64,000 nt of DNA from Galeruca laticollis (lineage: Eukaryota > Arthropoda > Insecta > Coleoptera > Chrysomelidae): the NCBI GenBank assembly GCA_963921935.1, contig OY998177.1, positions 106,508,067-106,572,066 on the forward strand, given 5' to 3'. Below the pieces are notes generated by a model that worked only from the letters and a program-made list of their open reading frames with translations, did no database searches and was not told the origin of the DNA. Positions within the stretch are counted from its first letter, which is position 1. Each line of letters starts with the position of its first letter. Shown here piece after piece: positions 24,370 through 36,310 of the stretch. The translations under genes and the position numbers were made by a program.

Positions 24370-24960
24370 CAGGCAAGATTTTGTTGCAACTGGATAACAA
24401 AGCAAACCAAAGTTTTATGGGATATGTATAAAAAATATTGATCAAGGATGGGGGGTTTTAAAATGAAAAACCTGAAAACCTGTGGGAAGTAATGGCTACT
24501 GAAATTTATGAGATTTTAAATACCAATTAAAGTACAGGCCATGTCGAAAATTGGTGGAGGGTAGTGGAAAGGGTGTACTAAAAATTTATAGATAATTTGT
24601 CGACACGGGAAGGGGCAAGAAATATTTTCAATTTCAAAAAGAAATAAACGATATTTTTAAAGGGAAAAAAGATTTCACTCGAAGTTCTACTATCCACAAA
24701 AACTGTAGAGCATTTAGTGGAAGAAGCCCAAGAACCCCTACAATTAACATCAACTGCGGCTAAGACCCCAAAAAAGAATGTATCCTCGAGACGGAAAAAT
24801 CTATCAGAAAGTAAATAATCTTACTGTATAAGTGAGTATAGGAAGGAGGAAGAGAAGGGAGGAGTATAATAGGGAGATGATAAACACAAAAGCAGAAGTT
24901 AGAACTTCAGAGTAGGAACCTTAGATTATTGCAGCGGAAACTGATATTTTGAATGACCAA
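24370..24960 (+). pseudogene. Myb/SANT-like DNA-binding gene remnant
   Basis: Frames joined across frameshifts show LWDMYKKY-like, NLWEVMATEIYEILNTN, STGHVENWWRVVERVY, TGRGKKYFQFQKEINDIFKG, KTVEHLVEEAQEPLQ, and a C-terminal basic helix with RKEE and LIAAETDIL. The G-H-V-E-N-x-W-R and Y-F-x-F-x-x-E-x-x-x-I-F blocks are diagnostic of the trihelix/Myb-SANT-like family, as at 6.7-7.5 kb but from a different subfamily. Frameshifts every 50-100 bases make it a pseudogene. Confidence 0.65.
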
Positions 24961-25634
24961 GTTTTAAGAAAATTTTTTGGAGAGTCTGTAAGTCGCAGTT
25001 GCTGGTTGCGATTGATTCTAAGATTAACTTCTGGACGTTTCAAGAATTAGCAGTTAGAATAATACGTTCAATCCCGTGAGTTTTTATGACAAGAATGACG
25101 AATTTCCGGTGCCAAGGAAACCTTTTATTGGAATAGTAAAAACGTCGAGTCAATAATCATCGAGGAATTTTTCATTTTTGTAGAATATTTATTACAGTGT
25201 ATTATTATACGGTATGTACTCTAATTATAACATAATATATTCAGCTGAGTTTTTCTTGTTTTTTTTTTGATGTAACTATAATTTGAATATGTTTTTTTAT
25301 AACATTCACTTGAAACCATTGTAAAATCGGTACGGGTTATTGTAGTTAGTTTTTTGTTCGACTTGGTAAATGTGACCGCTATAAGGGTTTGAATACGGTC
25401 TTTCTCACAAATTCTTTAGGTGATTTAGTAAATTATTTCGGCTTTTTGAAGACAAATTTTTTCAATTAACTTGTTGAATTGTGCCACTACTACAGTTATT
25501 TATAATGAGTACAGTATTGAATTTGAAAGTCAAACAGTATTTGTTAGAATTTGTCGATAACTTGAGGTTCAGTTATCACTTATAATTGCACAAGTGCTTT
25601 GTATTTTATCGGGAAATTTGGGTTGTTTAATGAG
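24961..25634. other. No recognised gene
   Basis: No domain or repeat recognised. Confidence 0.35.
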
Positions 25635-25751
25635 AAACTGTTTCCTAGCAATTTGACGAGAATAACTGTCAACTATTGAAAACAGTACACCGAAGGTGGA
25701 GTGTTTTTAGGTTGACAGTTATTCGAGTCAAATTGTTAAAGGAAACAGTTT
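25635..25751. repeat. Foldback, about 40-bp arms
   Basis: AAACTGTTTCCTAGCAATTT at the left pairs with AAATTG(TTA)AAGGAAACAGTTT at the right; inner blocks AATAACTGTCAAC and GTTGACAGTTATTCGAG also pair. The centre (AAAACAGTAC...GTGTTTTTA) is weakly paired. Similar in layout to the foldbacks at 4.66, 22.47, 37.73 and 38.01 kb, although the arms are unrelated. Confidence 0.75.
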
Positions 25752-26169
25752 AGAATTAGAACAACACAAATTCACCCAATATCAATACAAACCTCGAGTG
25801 TAATTCGGCAGGACAATTTAATGAATGAGAAATTTGGAAACATATCAATGCAAACTTTATTTATGAAACATTAAAAATAAACACATTTTTATTTTAATGT
25901 ACAATTTGACTAATTTCGGCGTTCATAGACACACCGAATCGACTCATTGTTATTTCTTGAAAATTCAATAAGTTGTTGACAAAAATGCCAAACTATTTAT
26001 TCTGGTAATCAACACCGCGATAATTGATGAACAAATGAATAAGTGAAAAAACCACTAGTGTATTTGTCGCTGTAAAAGTTAGAGCTAACTTTTGCTGCTG
26101 TCAAAGTGACAATTGTCACTACCAATTTTAGAAAACTGTTCAACACTTTAAATCAATTATCATTGTTAA
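25752..26169. other. No recognised gene
   Basis: Contains the short palindrome GTGACAATTGTCAC (about 26,106) and AAAAGTTAGAGCTAACTTTT nearby; no coding signal. Confidence 0.4.
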
Positions 26170-26555
26170 TGTTAACTGTCTCGACCTTCACTTCGTGGAA
26201 TCTACTCATATCACTGTTTTAAATAAAACTTACTGTTTCTAGATAATTTCACAATTTATTGAAAAAAAAGAAATTTGACAATTGTTTCGATATTAAATAT
26301 CATCGTCAGAATGACGGAAGTTACATTTCATTTGTGGTCTACCTGAATAATAATTATTTTTGGCTAGACCAAGAAGTGACCTACCTTGTGATTGACTTAA
26401 TATACGTTAATAGAAAAAAGGAGAAGTATAATATTACAAATATTAAAGCTTAGATATTATTAGCCCTATGGGGATATCCTGGATATCTTTTTCCCAAGAT
26501 CAGTATATTTATGCAAGGATATAGAAAACCAGGAAAACTATATCTGCTGTTCTTT
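26170..26555 (-). repeat. PLE 3' terminal repeat
   Basis: The block lies directly after the PLE stop. In sense (minus) order it has CTGATCTTGGG, GATATCC, a hammerhead-like fold, GTTTTATTTAAAAC and the 3'-end motif GAGTAGATTCCACGAAG...GGTCGAGACAGTTAA at 26,170-26,210. It is the most complete copy of this family's end in the window. Confidence 0.75.
26270..26330 (-). ncRNA. Hammerhead-like motif in PLE sense strand
   Basis: In the PLE sense orientation: CTGACGA, GATATT/AATATC stem II with a near-zero loop, GAAAC, AATT and GTC. This copy is downstream of the ORF in the direction of transcription. Confidence 0.5.
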
Positions 26556-26562
26556 ACTATTA

Positions 26563-27490
26563 TCACTTAAGAAGACGGTTTAAAAGTGGAGAACTCCCTA
26601 GATTTATCTGTTCATTGACAACTTGATATTGTGGGTTTCTTAAGTGTCTTTTAATTTCCAATTCTTCAAGGAAATCCAGTTCTTGTTTCTCGTCACAAAT
26701 ATGTAGTACTTCTAGTTCTGTGTTAAGTGGCAATGAATGATTAATGTCAAGTAGATGTTTTGCGTAGTGGGATTTATCTGGTTGTTTTAATCTGTATGCT
26801 CGTAAGTGTTCACTGTATCGGATTTCAAAATTTCTAAGGATTTGACCCAAATAGACAACATTACATTCTGGACATTTAAGTTTCTATGTTTAAGAATTTT
26901 GTACTCACATGACTTTCTATTTTAAAAGAAATTGTTGTATTTGTAGCTAAAGATATTATCTTTGGAATATTATTAGAAAATATTACCTGCATATGGGATG
27001 ATTTCATAACTTTATATTCCTTTAGTTTGTTTGGGAAATATTAGTTGTAATGCCACTTTTTCCCCTTTTTTATTAATTAGTTTATTTATCGGATGTAGTG
27101 GGTAACCGTTGGATGTTGCTATTTGTTTAATCGTATTAAGTTCTCTGTCAAAATTACATTTGATCATAGGAACTGAAAATGTACCTATCATTGAATTATA
27201 TGCTGCTAATTTATGTGACATGGGATTATTGGAACTATATGGAATAGTCACATACGTGTGTGTTGGTTTTCTATAAATTGAATAATCAAGTATATTATTA
27301 ACTCTTTGAATTTTCAAATCAAGAAAATGGATTGAGTTATTTTTTTCAGTTTCTAATGTAAATTTCATTTTTGGATGTAAATTATTAATATGATTGAAGA
27401 ATATATCTAATTGTCGTTCACTATCTATGAAACAATCTAATATGTCATCTACATATCTATACCAAAATAAAACAGTTTTAAAAGAAAAAT
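26563..27490 (-). pseudogene. PLE RT C-terminus and GIY-YIG-type endonuclease
   Basis: Minus-strand order: FWYRYVDDILDCFIDSERQL (intact YVDD catalytic box, about 27,470-27,410), FNHINNLHPKMKFTLE, IHFLDLKIQRVNNILDYSIY, RKPTHTYVTIPYSSNNPMSH and AAYNSM (thumb), then after a frameshift near 27,000 a cysteine pair CPECNVVYLGQI and RNFEIRYSEHLRAY, with HYAKHLLDINHSLP to the stop at 26,563. C-P-x-C-x-x-V-Y-x-G-Q-x-x-R...R-x-x-E-H is the Penelope variant of the GIY-YIG nuclease. N-terminal RT is missing because the copy meets an inverted PLE fragment at about 27,490. Confidence 0.85.
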
Positions 27491-27504
27491 CTTTGAAAGT
27501 AATA

Positions 27505-27645
27505 TAATATTTGACATATTAGCTTGTTTTATAGGTAGTGACCGAGAATTAGATATATATTTCAACCATATTAATAATTTACTTCCAAAAATTCAATTTC
27601 CATTAGAAGTTGAAGAAAATAACTCAATCAATTTTTTTGATTAAA
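27505..27645 (+). pseudogene. Inverted PLE RT fragment
   Basis: The plus strand reads DILACFIGSDRELDIYFNHI, NNLLPKIQFPLE and ENNSINFFD. These are the same RT residues that the neighbouring minus-strand PLE encodes at 27,460-27,310. The two copies are head-to-head with the junction beside the YVDD box. Confidence 0.8.
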
Positions 27646-27649
27646 AAAT

Positions 27650-30600
27650 TCAAATATCATTCACTAAATAGTTACCAGTGCTTCTTTAGGAACAGAACAA
27701 ATCGTCAACATTCCAGTGGCGGAGTTGCGATTTATGTATAGAACACATTAGAAGCAGAAATTATTCCGATTAATTCTAACCCGGAAGTCGTTGCCGCAAA
27801 AATTAAGAAATCGCACTCAATAAACATATGTAATATGTACCTACCGGCAGGTTCACTGGACATGCAAGATAATTGTGATGTCATTATTCAAACACCAACA
27901 CCAAGATTAATTTTAGGTGATTTTAACGGTCACCATATATTTTGGGGCTCCGAATCTAATGATAATCGAGGTCAAAAAATTGCGAATGTTATTGACCATT
28001 TTAATATATTAAATGGTGGTACTAAAACTCGCTTCAATTCTGCAACAGGAGAATAATCCGCAATAGATCTATCCTTTTGTGATCCTACGGTCTCGTTATC
28101 GGTATCCTGGGAAGGAGATCCTTACTTATTATTATACGAAATACCAAACTTCGAAACTAAAACTACTCCACCATCTTACATTTGGAGATTAAAGAATGCA
28201 AACTGGGATGCCTTTTCTGAAAATATTCAAAAGAAAATAGAAAACCTTACTTCGACCGAGAATATCGATAAGGATTTAAGAAATCTTGAAAATATTATCA
28301 TATCTGCCGCAGAATCTAGTACTGGTAGAACAAAACATGTTACAGGTAGAATTCCAGTTCCATGGTGGAGTAGAAGATGCGAAGACGCCATATAAACTAG
28401 TAAGCATGCCTTCAAAGTTTACAAAAAATACTAACCCACAGAAAACCTCGTTGAATTAAAACGACTAAGAGCAATTCCTAGACACATAATAAAAAGTGCA
28501 GAAAAGGAATCATGGAGACAATTTGTATCTTAAATTAATAGATCCTCTGCAATATCAGATGTATGAATAAAAATGAAGAGGATTTCTGGTAAAAGCTCCA
28601 TTCAAAAAATAACATCTCTAGATCTCAATAAAATAACAGTTACATTCGACAAAAATATTGCAGATATACTCTCTGATACATATGCTAGTCACTCCAACAA
28701 CAATAATTATGATAACGCCTTTATTACCAAGAAAGTCTTACAGGAAGCAAATGATATTGAAATTTTTGACATACACGATCCATTGAATCATAATATAACT
28801 GAAAATGAATCAAATGAAGCACTAGAAGACTTAAAAGATACATTCGGAGGGCCAGATGACATTCCTGTAATATTCTTGAAGCACTTACCTAAAAATTCCA
28901 AAGATTACTTGTTACACATATACAATAAAACCTGGACTAAACACCTCTTTCTAAAAAAATGGGGCGAAGCTATTATCATACCAATACTAAATCCTAGAAA
29001 ACCTAAAACAATCGCTGCATCTTATAGACCTACCTCACTAACTTGTTCAATGTGCAAGCTACTCGAGAAAATAATTAACAAACGACTTTTATGGAAACTT
29101 GAAATCAGAAACTTTTTGATCCCGATACAAAGTGGCTTCAGAAAACATAGATCAACTTTAGATAACATTGTTGAATTACAAAGCTTTTTTCATGAGGGTT
29201 TCGCATTGAACCAGACGTGCATGGCCATATTTTTCGATATTAACCGGGCATTCGGTGTGGCGATATCATATATTGAGAACGTTGAGTGAATGGAACATAC
29301 AAGGCCACTGCTTAGCTTTTATCAAAAACTTCCTCTCAAAAAGAACTTTTGTTGTGAGAACAAATACACGGATATCTAAAAATTCATTACAAGAGAATTG
29401 GACACCGCAAGGCTCCGTAATAAGCCCAACATTATTTATTGTAGCCTTAAATAGCATCTTGGAGAATATAGAAGCACCCCTTAGAGCAAGAATATACGCT
29501 GACGATCTAGTTGTTTTCTTAAAAGGTACAAATATGACCACAATGAATAATTTTCTCCAAGATTTTCTTACAAACCTGGAGATGTGGTGTTCGCAAACAG
29601 GAGTTCGTTTTTCAACTTCCAAAACTCACTGCATGTTATTTAGCAAAACAAATGAACTATTTCAATCTAACCTGATACTACATGGCGAAAATCTAAAGAT
29701 CCAACCTTCTGTAAAATTTTTAGGTATGCACTTAGACAGCAAATTAAATTGGAAAATGCACATCAACAATCTAGCCTTAGAATTCCAAAACAGATTAAAC
29801 ATTCTAAAAGTGGTAGCTAACCAGAAATGGGGTGCTGACGGACCAACTTTATTGTTACTGTATAAATCTCTCATCAGATCTGTATTAGACTATGGTTCTA
29901 TAGCATATGATATACAGCAAACAAAACTGACACCGACCAACTCGAAATAATTCAAAATTCCGCTTTCCGTATTATACTTGGAGCTTTTAGAACTACGCCG
30001 GTAAAAAGTCTACAGTGTACGAGAACCAGCCTTAAGCCTAAGGCGAAAATTTCTTAGCAGCAATTATGTAGTTACTATTCTTGCCAATAGGTCAAATCCA
30101 ACATATCAGTACACACACTCAAATAAATTGGAAGGATTTTTTACTGTGAAATCGAGGACACCAAAACCGTTTTACAAGAGAATTAGAACATACTTTCAAG
30201 AAATTGACGTCTGTCCACCAAAAGTTTATCCAATTGCCACTTATTATAACATAGAACCTTGAATGGTAAAGATACTAAATTGCGACAAAAGCTTAACTAA
30301 ATATGATAAACAAAATACAAACACAACTGTTATAAAAGCCAAGTTGTTCGATACTTTGGGAAAGTATCCAAATTACCAAAAGATGCCTCGAAATCAACCA
30401 TAGGCGTAGGAGCAGCTGTAGTAACTGATTCGCAGAAACTCGTATATAAACTTCCATCCTACACAAATATCCTCTCGGCAGAACTATTCGCTATATATCA
30501 AGCTTTAACACATATTAACGAAAGCAGCCACCACAACCCTTTCCTTCTCCTTACAGACTCCCTTAGTTCCTTACACTCTACACAAACGATTTATTCTTAA

Positions 30601-31340
30601 CATCCTTTGGTTCATCTCATTAAGAAAGAACCCTACGTTGCCAGAGAACGAAACAATGATGTCATCTTTATATGGATCCCATCCCATATTGGTATTAGTG
30701 GAAATGAAGAAGCGGACAGGTGTGCTCATAATTCCATTACAGATGTAAGTACGGTATCGATTTCAAAGATGGTTAGTTCGGATCCAAAGTAAGTATTAAA
30801 TAAGAAAATGATCGCTTTGTGGCAATCTTAGTGGACTGAAAGTGACTCCAAACCTAGTGAAATTGAACCTCTATATAAAAAGTGGTTTCCGTTTTCTAGC
30901 AACAGACAACACCAAGTGATTATTTCACGTCTACGGTTGGGGCATACGAGACTAACTCACACTTACCTAATAAAACGTGAATAAGATCCAGTATGTGATC
31001 TCTGTAATGTAGATGTAACAGTGAAACATATTCTCACAGAATGTCCTAAATACTATGATCAAAGAAAAAATTGTAATATGAGTAGATTCCATGAAGTAAG
31101 GGTCGAGACAGTTAATTTTATACGAGAAATGTTTGTGCCAAGCAAAATGTTTTCATTTCCATTATTTATCAAAATACAAATTATCTAAATGAGTCAGCGG
31201 ATAAACCGAAAACGGCTTTGTTTTATACTATCAACAGTTGGAGAAGGTTTTGGAGAAGAAAAACAAGAAACTCAACTCTACCACACAGAAATAATTTGTT
31301 TTTAAATAAACGTGTGACATATTACACAACATAAAATTTA
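27650..31340 (+). pseudogene. I/R1-like LINE: endonuclease, RT, RNase H, zinc finger
   Basis: EN: RNRTNRQHSSGGVAIYV, NMYLPAG, LILGDFNGHHIFWGSE (27,900-27,960). RT: SYRPTSLTCSMCKLLEKIIN, IQSGFRKHRSTLDNIV, IFFDINRAFGVA, TPQGSVISPTLFIVALNSIL, RIYADDLVVFLKG (intact YADD, about 29,500) and KFLGMHLDSKLNWKMH. RNase H: VGAAVVTDS, ILSAELFAIYQAL, LLLTDSLSSL and IFIWIPSHIGISGNEEADRC (30,400-30,725). A C-terminal C-x2-C...H-x4-C finger, DPVCDLCNVDVTVKHILTEC (30,985-31,042), follows. Frameshifts lie near 28,050, 28,560, 29,255 and 29,950. The EN start is missing, so the copy is 5'-truncated. RNase H after RT suggests the I/R1/Loa group. Confidence 0.85.
31076..31118 (+). mobile_element. Micro-insertion of PLE 3' end
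   Basis: ATGAGTAGATTCCATGAAGT followed by AAGGGTCGAGACAGTTAATT matches the PLE 3'-end motif. It sits inside the LINE's C-terminal coding frame just after the zinc finger. No clear target duplication seen. Confidence 0.6.
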
Positions 31341-33979
31341 ATTTTCTAATGCTTGAAAAATGTATCCTTGGATCGCTTTTTTATTGATTACATCAATTAT
31401 ACAAGATTGTCATTTAAGGTACTTAAGTAGACTGACCGTCTGGGCGATGACAGACAAATGGAGACGAGTAACGCGTCGGTATATTAGTCATAGGCACTTT
31501 ATATGAGAATTTTTCACGCCGATAAATTGTTTTAGTTCAGCTGTTCCTTTAATGGCTTCATTTGTTCAAAGGCACACTTCTTGCCATATACGTATTCAAA
31601 TTAACCGAGAAATTGAACTAATTGAGAATGCAACTTGGGTACGTCGAAGACAAACTTTTTAACTTTAATAATTACTTATTGTCAGTATACGGGGTACTTT
31701 GAAGAGAAGCAACGACAAATTTGGAATATATGTATCACTCTCATTAAATTTTAATGTATTACTGAACGTTTCAGTAAGAGTGGATCTGTTGAGTATATTT
31801 ATAATAAATTCCAAATTTGTATTTCCCATATATTTTCTCACATTTCTTAGAATCAATCAAATATATAAGTCTTTTTTCTACGACCATAAAGAAACATGTA
31901 CAAGTGCGTATTCGACTAAGAAACCTAACGCGTTGTAATACAGATTTTAATTTCCCACGGGCTAGCTGTATCGAAATATTTCATTTCCCACGACTTTCAT
32001 GAGCTACAATACTGTCATTATATTAACGAATTTTGTGATCATATACAATATAATATATGATAGAGTCATGTTTGTTGACGTTTGTCTAATAATTTGACAT
32101 TTCACATCAGTGTTTACAAAATTCGTTTATGAAAAAAATTGTAGTGGCTTAAATATAAGGTCTGATTAGGCAACTTTAAAAGCCTATAACTCAGAAACGA
32201 GTGGTGGGATGAGAAATTTTTTTATATCACAGCATTATTTTCACGTCATGTACTCACTCCCGAATTTTTTGCATCAAGTCCTGGAACAACTTGTATATAC
32301 AGGGTAACCAGAAATTCTCTTGTTAACTGCAAACTACTGATACTAGATGCAATTTTAGGTCCATCTATTCCACTGGTTCGTAATCTTTTCTGGATCAGGG
32401 ACCGCTTTGACTTTTGTGTTGGACCATGGGGCGTACAAGAAACATAAATTGAATCAATCCGAAAATGAATTTTAATCCATGCAATGTAGTTAAAAGTTTT
32501 GCTCCTGTGAATATTAAGTGATTAAATCGTTTTTTTATTGTTATCTTTAAATTTGGAGTGTTTGTCACAGAAATCAACTGAGTGTTCTCATTGATTTCAT
32601 TATACCGTCGCCACCAACTACGGGGACAATCCCCTTGACATCTGAGTACACTCTTAGACAAAATTCAAAAACTTAATCCTAATAATCTCGAAATCTTTCA
32701 GAGTGACAATGTTTCTATAAATAACATAGTGCGAGTCAACAAACCTATATTATCCATCAAAACATCCCCCAGAACATCAAAACATAAAGGTACGTCCAAA
32801 TTTAAAATTCACAATAAACCGAATCGACCGTCTAAAATTTCCACTGACAAAAAACAATAACAACACAAAAAAGTGACTGGAAAACCGATTGCACCGGTGA
32901 CCCAGGGCAATTAGCCGACAATACTTCCCAATGAATTGTTATTAATACCTCTAAATATAGAGACGAATTAAATATAATTAAACATAAAACTAGGGAACTG
33001 AAAAATAAAAATAAAAAGTATTTTAAACTAGTTTATATCGACTACGATATGTAATAAGCACAAATATGACAATGAATTTAGGGACACCCTTTAAATAAAA
33101 TTATAATCAAATATATTTCCAACCAAAAAAAACTATACAAATGGTTAAAGCGACTCAGTTTTCTTTTATTGTAGGCAGTTAAAATTAAACAATTAATTAT
33201 GAAAACAATCAACAAATAGTCCCAATTTTGTCAAGCATATATGTCGAATACCAAAACGCCGATGTTTATGAACACCATAAAATTCAGATGAATTATGCAA
33301 TTATTGTAGAGAAACTCGAGCAGCAATTAAGGACAACCTTCAACAATCAAAAACACAAAATTGATAAACATAGAGAAACAAGGGGAGTTATGTAACACGT
33401 CGAAAACAGCAACGTATGTTGAGATAGCAGTCCCAGAGACCCCGCGATGAATACAGAAAAACACGAGGCAAAGAGCAGCGGTTGTTGATATACGACAGCA
33501 CGCGTTTTGACAGTGCGCTTTCAGTGATTTTCGCGGAGTGCCGAAATCAGAGATAGCCGATCACAGTTCATCTCCTGTCGACCGATCGTAAAAATCCAGA
33601 CGCCGATTTTGCGTGGCGAGGCGTTAGATCCAGATTTTCCAAACCGTAAGTTTTTGAATCTGAAAACCTTTTTTATTAGTTTTGGGGAAAACGATATTAT
33701 TTTTTTCTGTCTAGTTATCCGTCCAGCCATATAAGTGCTATACTGAAACTTGAGCCGTATATTACTTTAATTGAAAAATATTATACATTGTGAAATTTTT
33801 CGTTTTATTTCTTATACTATTGTATCCAGGACTATCTATAAACTTTAGATACATATTTATATTACTTTCGATTTAGTTTATGTATGTCCCTTTCAAGAAA
33901 TAGTGCACTGACTTATTATATTTTACTTAGAGATATTTCTACTCCATACCTGTTGATACATCTGATTTTATTTCAAATA
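31341..33979. other. Unassigned region
   Basis: A plus-strand frame around 32,660-32,860 (basic, proline-rich) and a minus frame 32,395-32,661 are not recognised. A CTGTATATACAGGGT-like motif near 32,295 is common in insect repeats. No TE domain identified. Confidence 0.35.
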
Positions 33980-36192
33980 TTAACCTTCTGCTACACGCGT
34001 GCGGACTATGAGTCCACGTTAAGTTTTTTCACAAACAAAATGCTCTGAATGTTGATGGATTATAAAAAATTAGTGTTACTAAACATTTATATTTAATCAA
34101 CATCATTTATACACATTCTGAACATATAAAAGTACAATGTTCCAAGCGCATGTATTTTCCAGAAGTATTTTGTAGGTCAATTTTTTCTTCGGTCGCAGAA
34201 ACCACAACGACCTCTTCTGGCAGTATTATTTTCATTTGGTGCTGCTAATCTTTGTTGTGGTTCCACATATCCGGTTAATTCTCTAATTTTTGAAGCTAGT
34301 AGTTTAGGCAAACAAGTGAGTTGAACTCGTTGACGTAAGTGATTGTCCACTAATTGTAAAGACAGATTCCGCAAGAATTCTCTTCTTCTCATATTATTTG
34401 GACTGTTACACTTGTGTATCACCATAGTATTGATGCCAGCAATATTCAACAATGAATAAAACACGACCATAGGCCATCTTCGGGTATTTCTTGCACAGTC
34501 ATAAGCAGCGCAAAGTTTGTCAACGGTGTCGACGCCACCTTTAGTGTTATTGTAATCCATAATCGTTTCTGGTTTTCCTGTTGTCTCATCAACGTTATCA
34601 TCATGATGTAGGCTTGATACCAGTAACACAATTTTATTGGGCTTAGGTTTATAGGAAACTAGAGTTACATGTTCACGAAAACCAAACGCACTAGACTGAA
34701 ATGCCCGTGATTTTACTGGGCGGGAAAACTCTTCTGGCAACTCTCTTCAGTTCTTGAGTATTGTGCCCAAAAGGGTCAGTTTTTTAGATCGAAGGGACTC
34801 CAGTAATGGTATACTAGTAAACCAGTTGTTAGTGGTTACGTTTCTTCCAGAACCATTTATAAATTCACATAGTCTCTCAACTACTGCATTTGCTGCATTG
34901 TTAACTGCGTAAGGACCTTCTGGCTGCTTACCAACATAAACTTCCAGATTACTTACAAAATACCACTTTGAGTCTACTAAGGCATAGATCTTTATTCCAT
35001 ACTTGTTGGGTTTGTTGGGAATGTATTGTCTGAGTGCACAGCGTCCTCGACAGGCCTCTAATTTTTCATCAATTGTTACATAATGGAAAAGAGAATAAGC
35101 GTCTTTGCACTTCTTTACAAGTACATCAAACACTTCCCTAATAGGGGCCAACTTATCTAGTTTTTTTCGGTCATCCCTTGTTTGAGCATCATCGAACCTC
35201 AAATGTCTAAGGAGAAACTGAAATCGGTTTACCGACAAAATTAAACGAAATATTTCCACACCACTTCCCTGAGTACTGAATAACTCTCTCACGTGTAACC
35301 GGCTTGTTTTGAGGACTCCAGCCATATAGAGTAATTCAATTAATGCTTGAATCTCAGACATATTTGTGAGAGAACAACCTCTTTCACGAGAAGAATTTTC
35401 TGCTGCTGCGCAAATATGTTGATTTGTATGCTCTACAATGGTATACAAAATTTCATCAGTGAAAAAGAATTTCCAGATATCAAGCGGATCCGTCAAATTT
35501 TTGGTGGCAGTTTTTAGCCCAGGTAGGTGTTTTATTAAATTTTCAGCCCTTGTCCTAACATTTTTTGGTGGTTGGTGTTTTGCCCATTTGGTGGTTTTAT
35601 CTTTGCCCATAAAAAATAGACCGTCTAATGTTGATGTTGATGGTTCTTGTTCTGTGTCTGAAATATTCTGCTCTGAAGCTGAATCGTCCGATCTTTCATC
35701 CAAATGATCTTCCTCTCTATCGTCGTCCTCGCCATCGTACTCAATGTCTACGTCGTCATCTTCTAACATTGTTTCCTCCAGTAATTTTTGTAGTTTTTCT
35801 TGGTCTTTTTCATAAGACATCCTGAAAAATGAATTATTTTTTATAATTCTAAAATCAACTATCACTTTTCTTTCATGCCAATGAACTCACTTACATAAAA
35901 ATTTAATAAAACAATAAAAATCTTACTTTTACTTGTCGAATAAACTTTAAAAAAACAAATTGCTTGATATCACTTTTTGGGACAGATTTACATGCGCGGG
36001 TCTCACGGTCCGCAAGCACGTACTACTCAGCAACACGTAAAGCTTCCAAACGCACAAACGATACTGGGCTATCTCAGTCCACTTCCGACAGGTACCGAAA
36101 TCGACAGCTCCCGGAAAGAGCGTGTTTCGAAACGGCGGCTAAATTTGAATTCGACAGGGCTGAGAGTCCGCGCGCGTGTAGCGGAAGGTTAA
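33980..36192 (-). mobile_element. Complete piggyBac-type transposon
   Basis: TTAA target duplications lie at 33,980-33,983 and 36,189-36,192. Terminal inverted repeats follow immediately: left CCTTCTGCTACACGCGTGCG and, on the minus strand at the right, CCTTCCGCTACACGCGCGCG, continuing GGACT. A subterminal GCGGACYRTGAG-like repeat occurs again near 36,000. The single transposase gene lies inside. Confidence 0.92.
34177..35820 (-). pseudogene. piggyBac transposase, one internal stop
   Basis: A start at MSYEKDQ (35,820) is preferred because TTTTTCAG|G directly upstream looks like a splice acceptor. An acidic N-terminus (residues 15-65) precedes the core: DPLDIWKFFFTDEILYTIVE, RLILSVNRFQFLLRHLRFDD, DKLAPIREVFD, YVTIDEKLEACRGRCALRQY (first catalytic Asp region) and TTNNWFTSIPLLESLRSKKL. 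In the family that last block is usually x-x-D-N-W-F-T, so the second catalytic Asp appears as Asn. TGA at 34,747-34,749 interrupts the frame after GTILKN; the same frame then continues through MDYNNTKGGVDTVDKL (third Asp region) and a C-terminal cysteine cluster RRGRCGFCDRRKN. Nearly full-length but probably inactive. Confidence 0.88.
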
Positions 36193-36310
36193 GAACGTAT
36201 CGGTGATCGTGTTTACCATCGTAAAATAGCTAAACTACGATTCAAGGAATCGTCGCTTGTTCATTCTTCGCTAAGAAGCAATTTATCATTCAGTTTTTAA
36301 ATAATACTTT

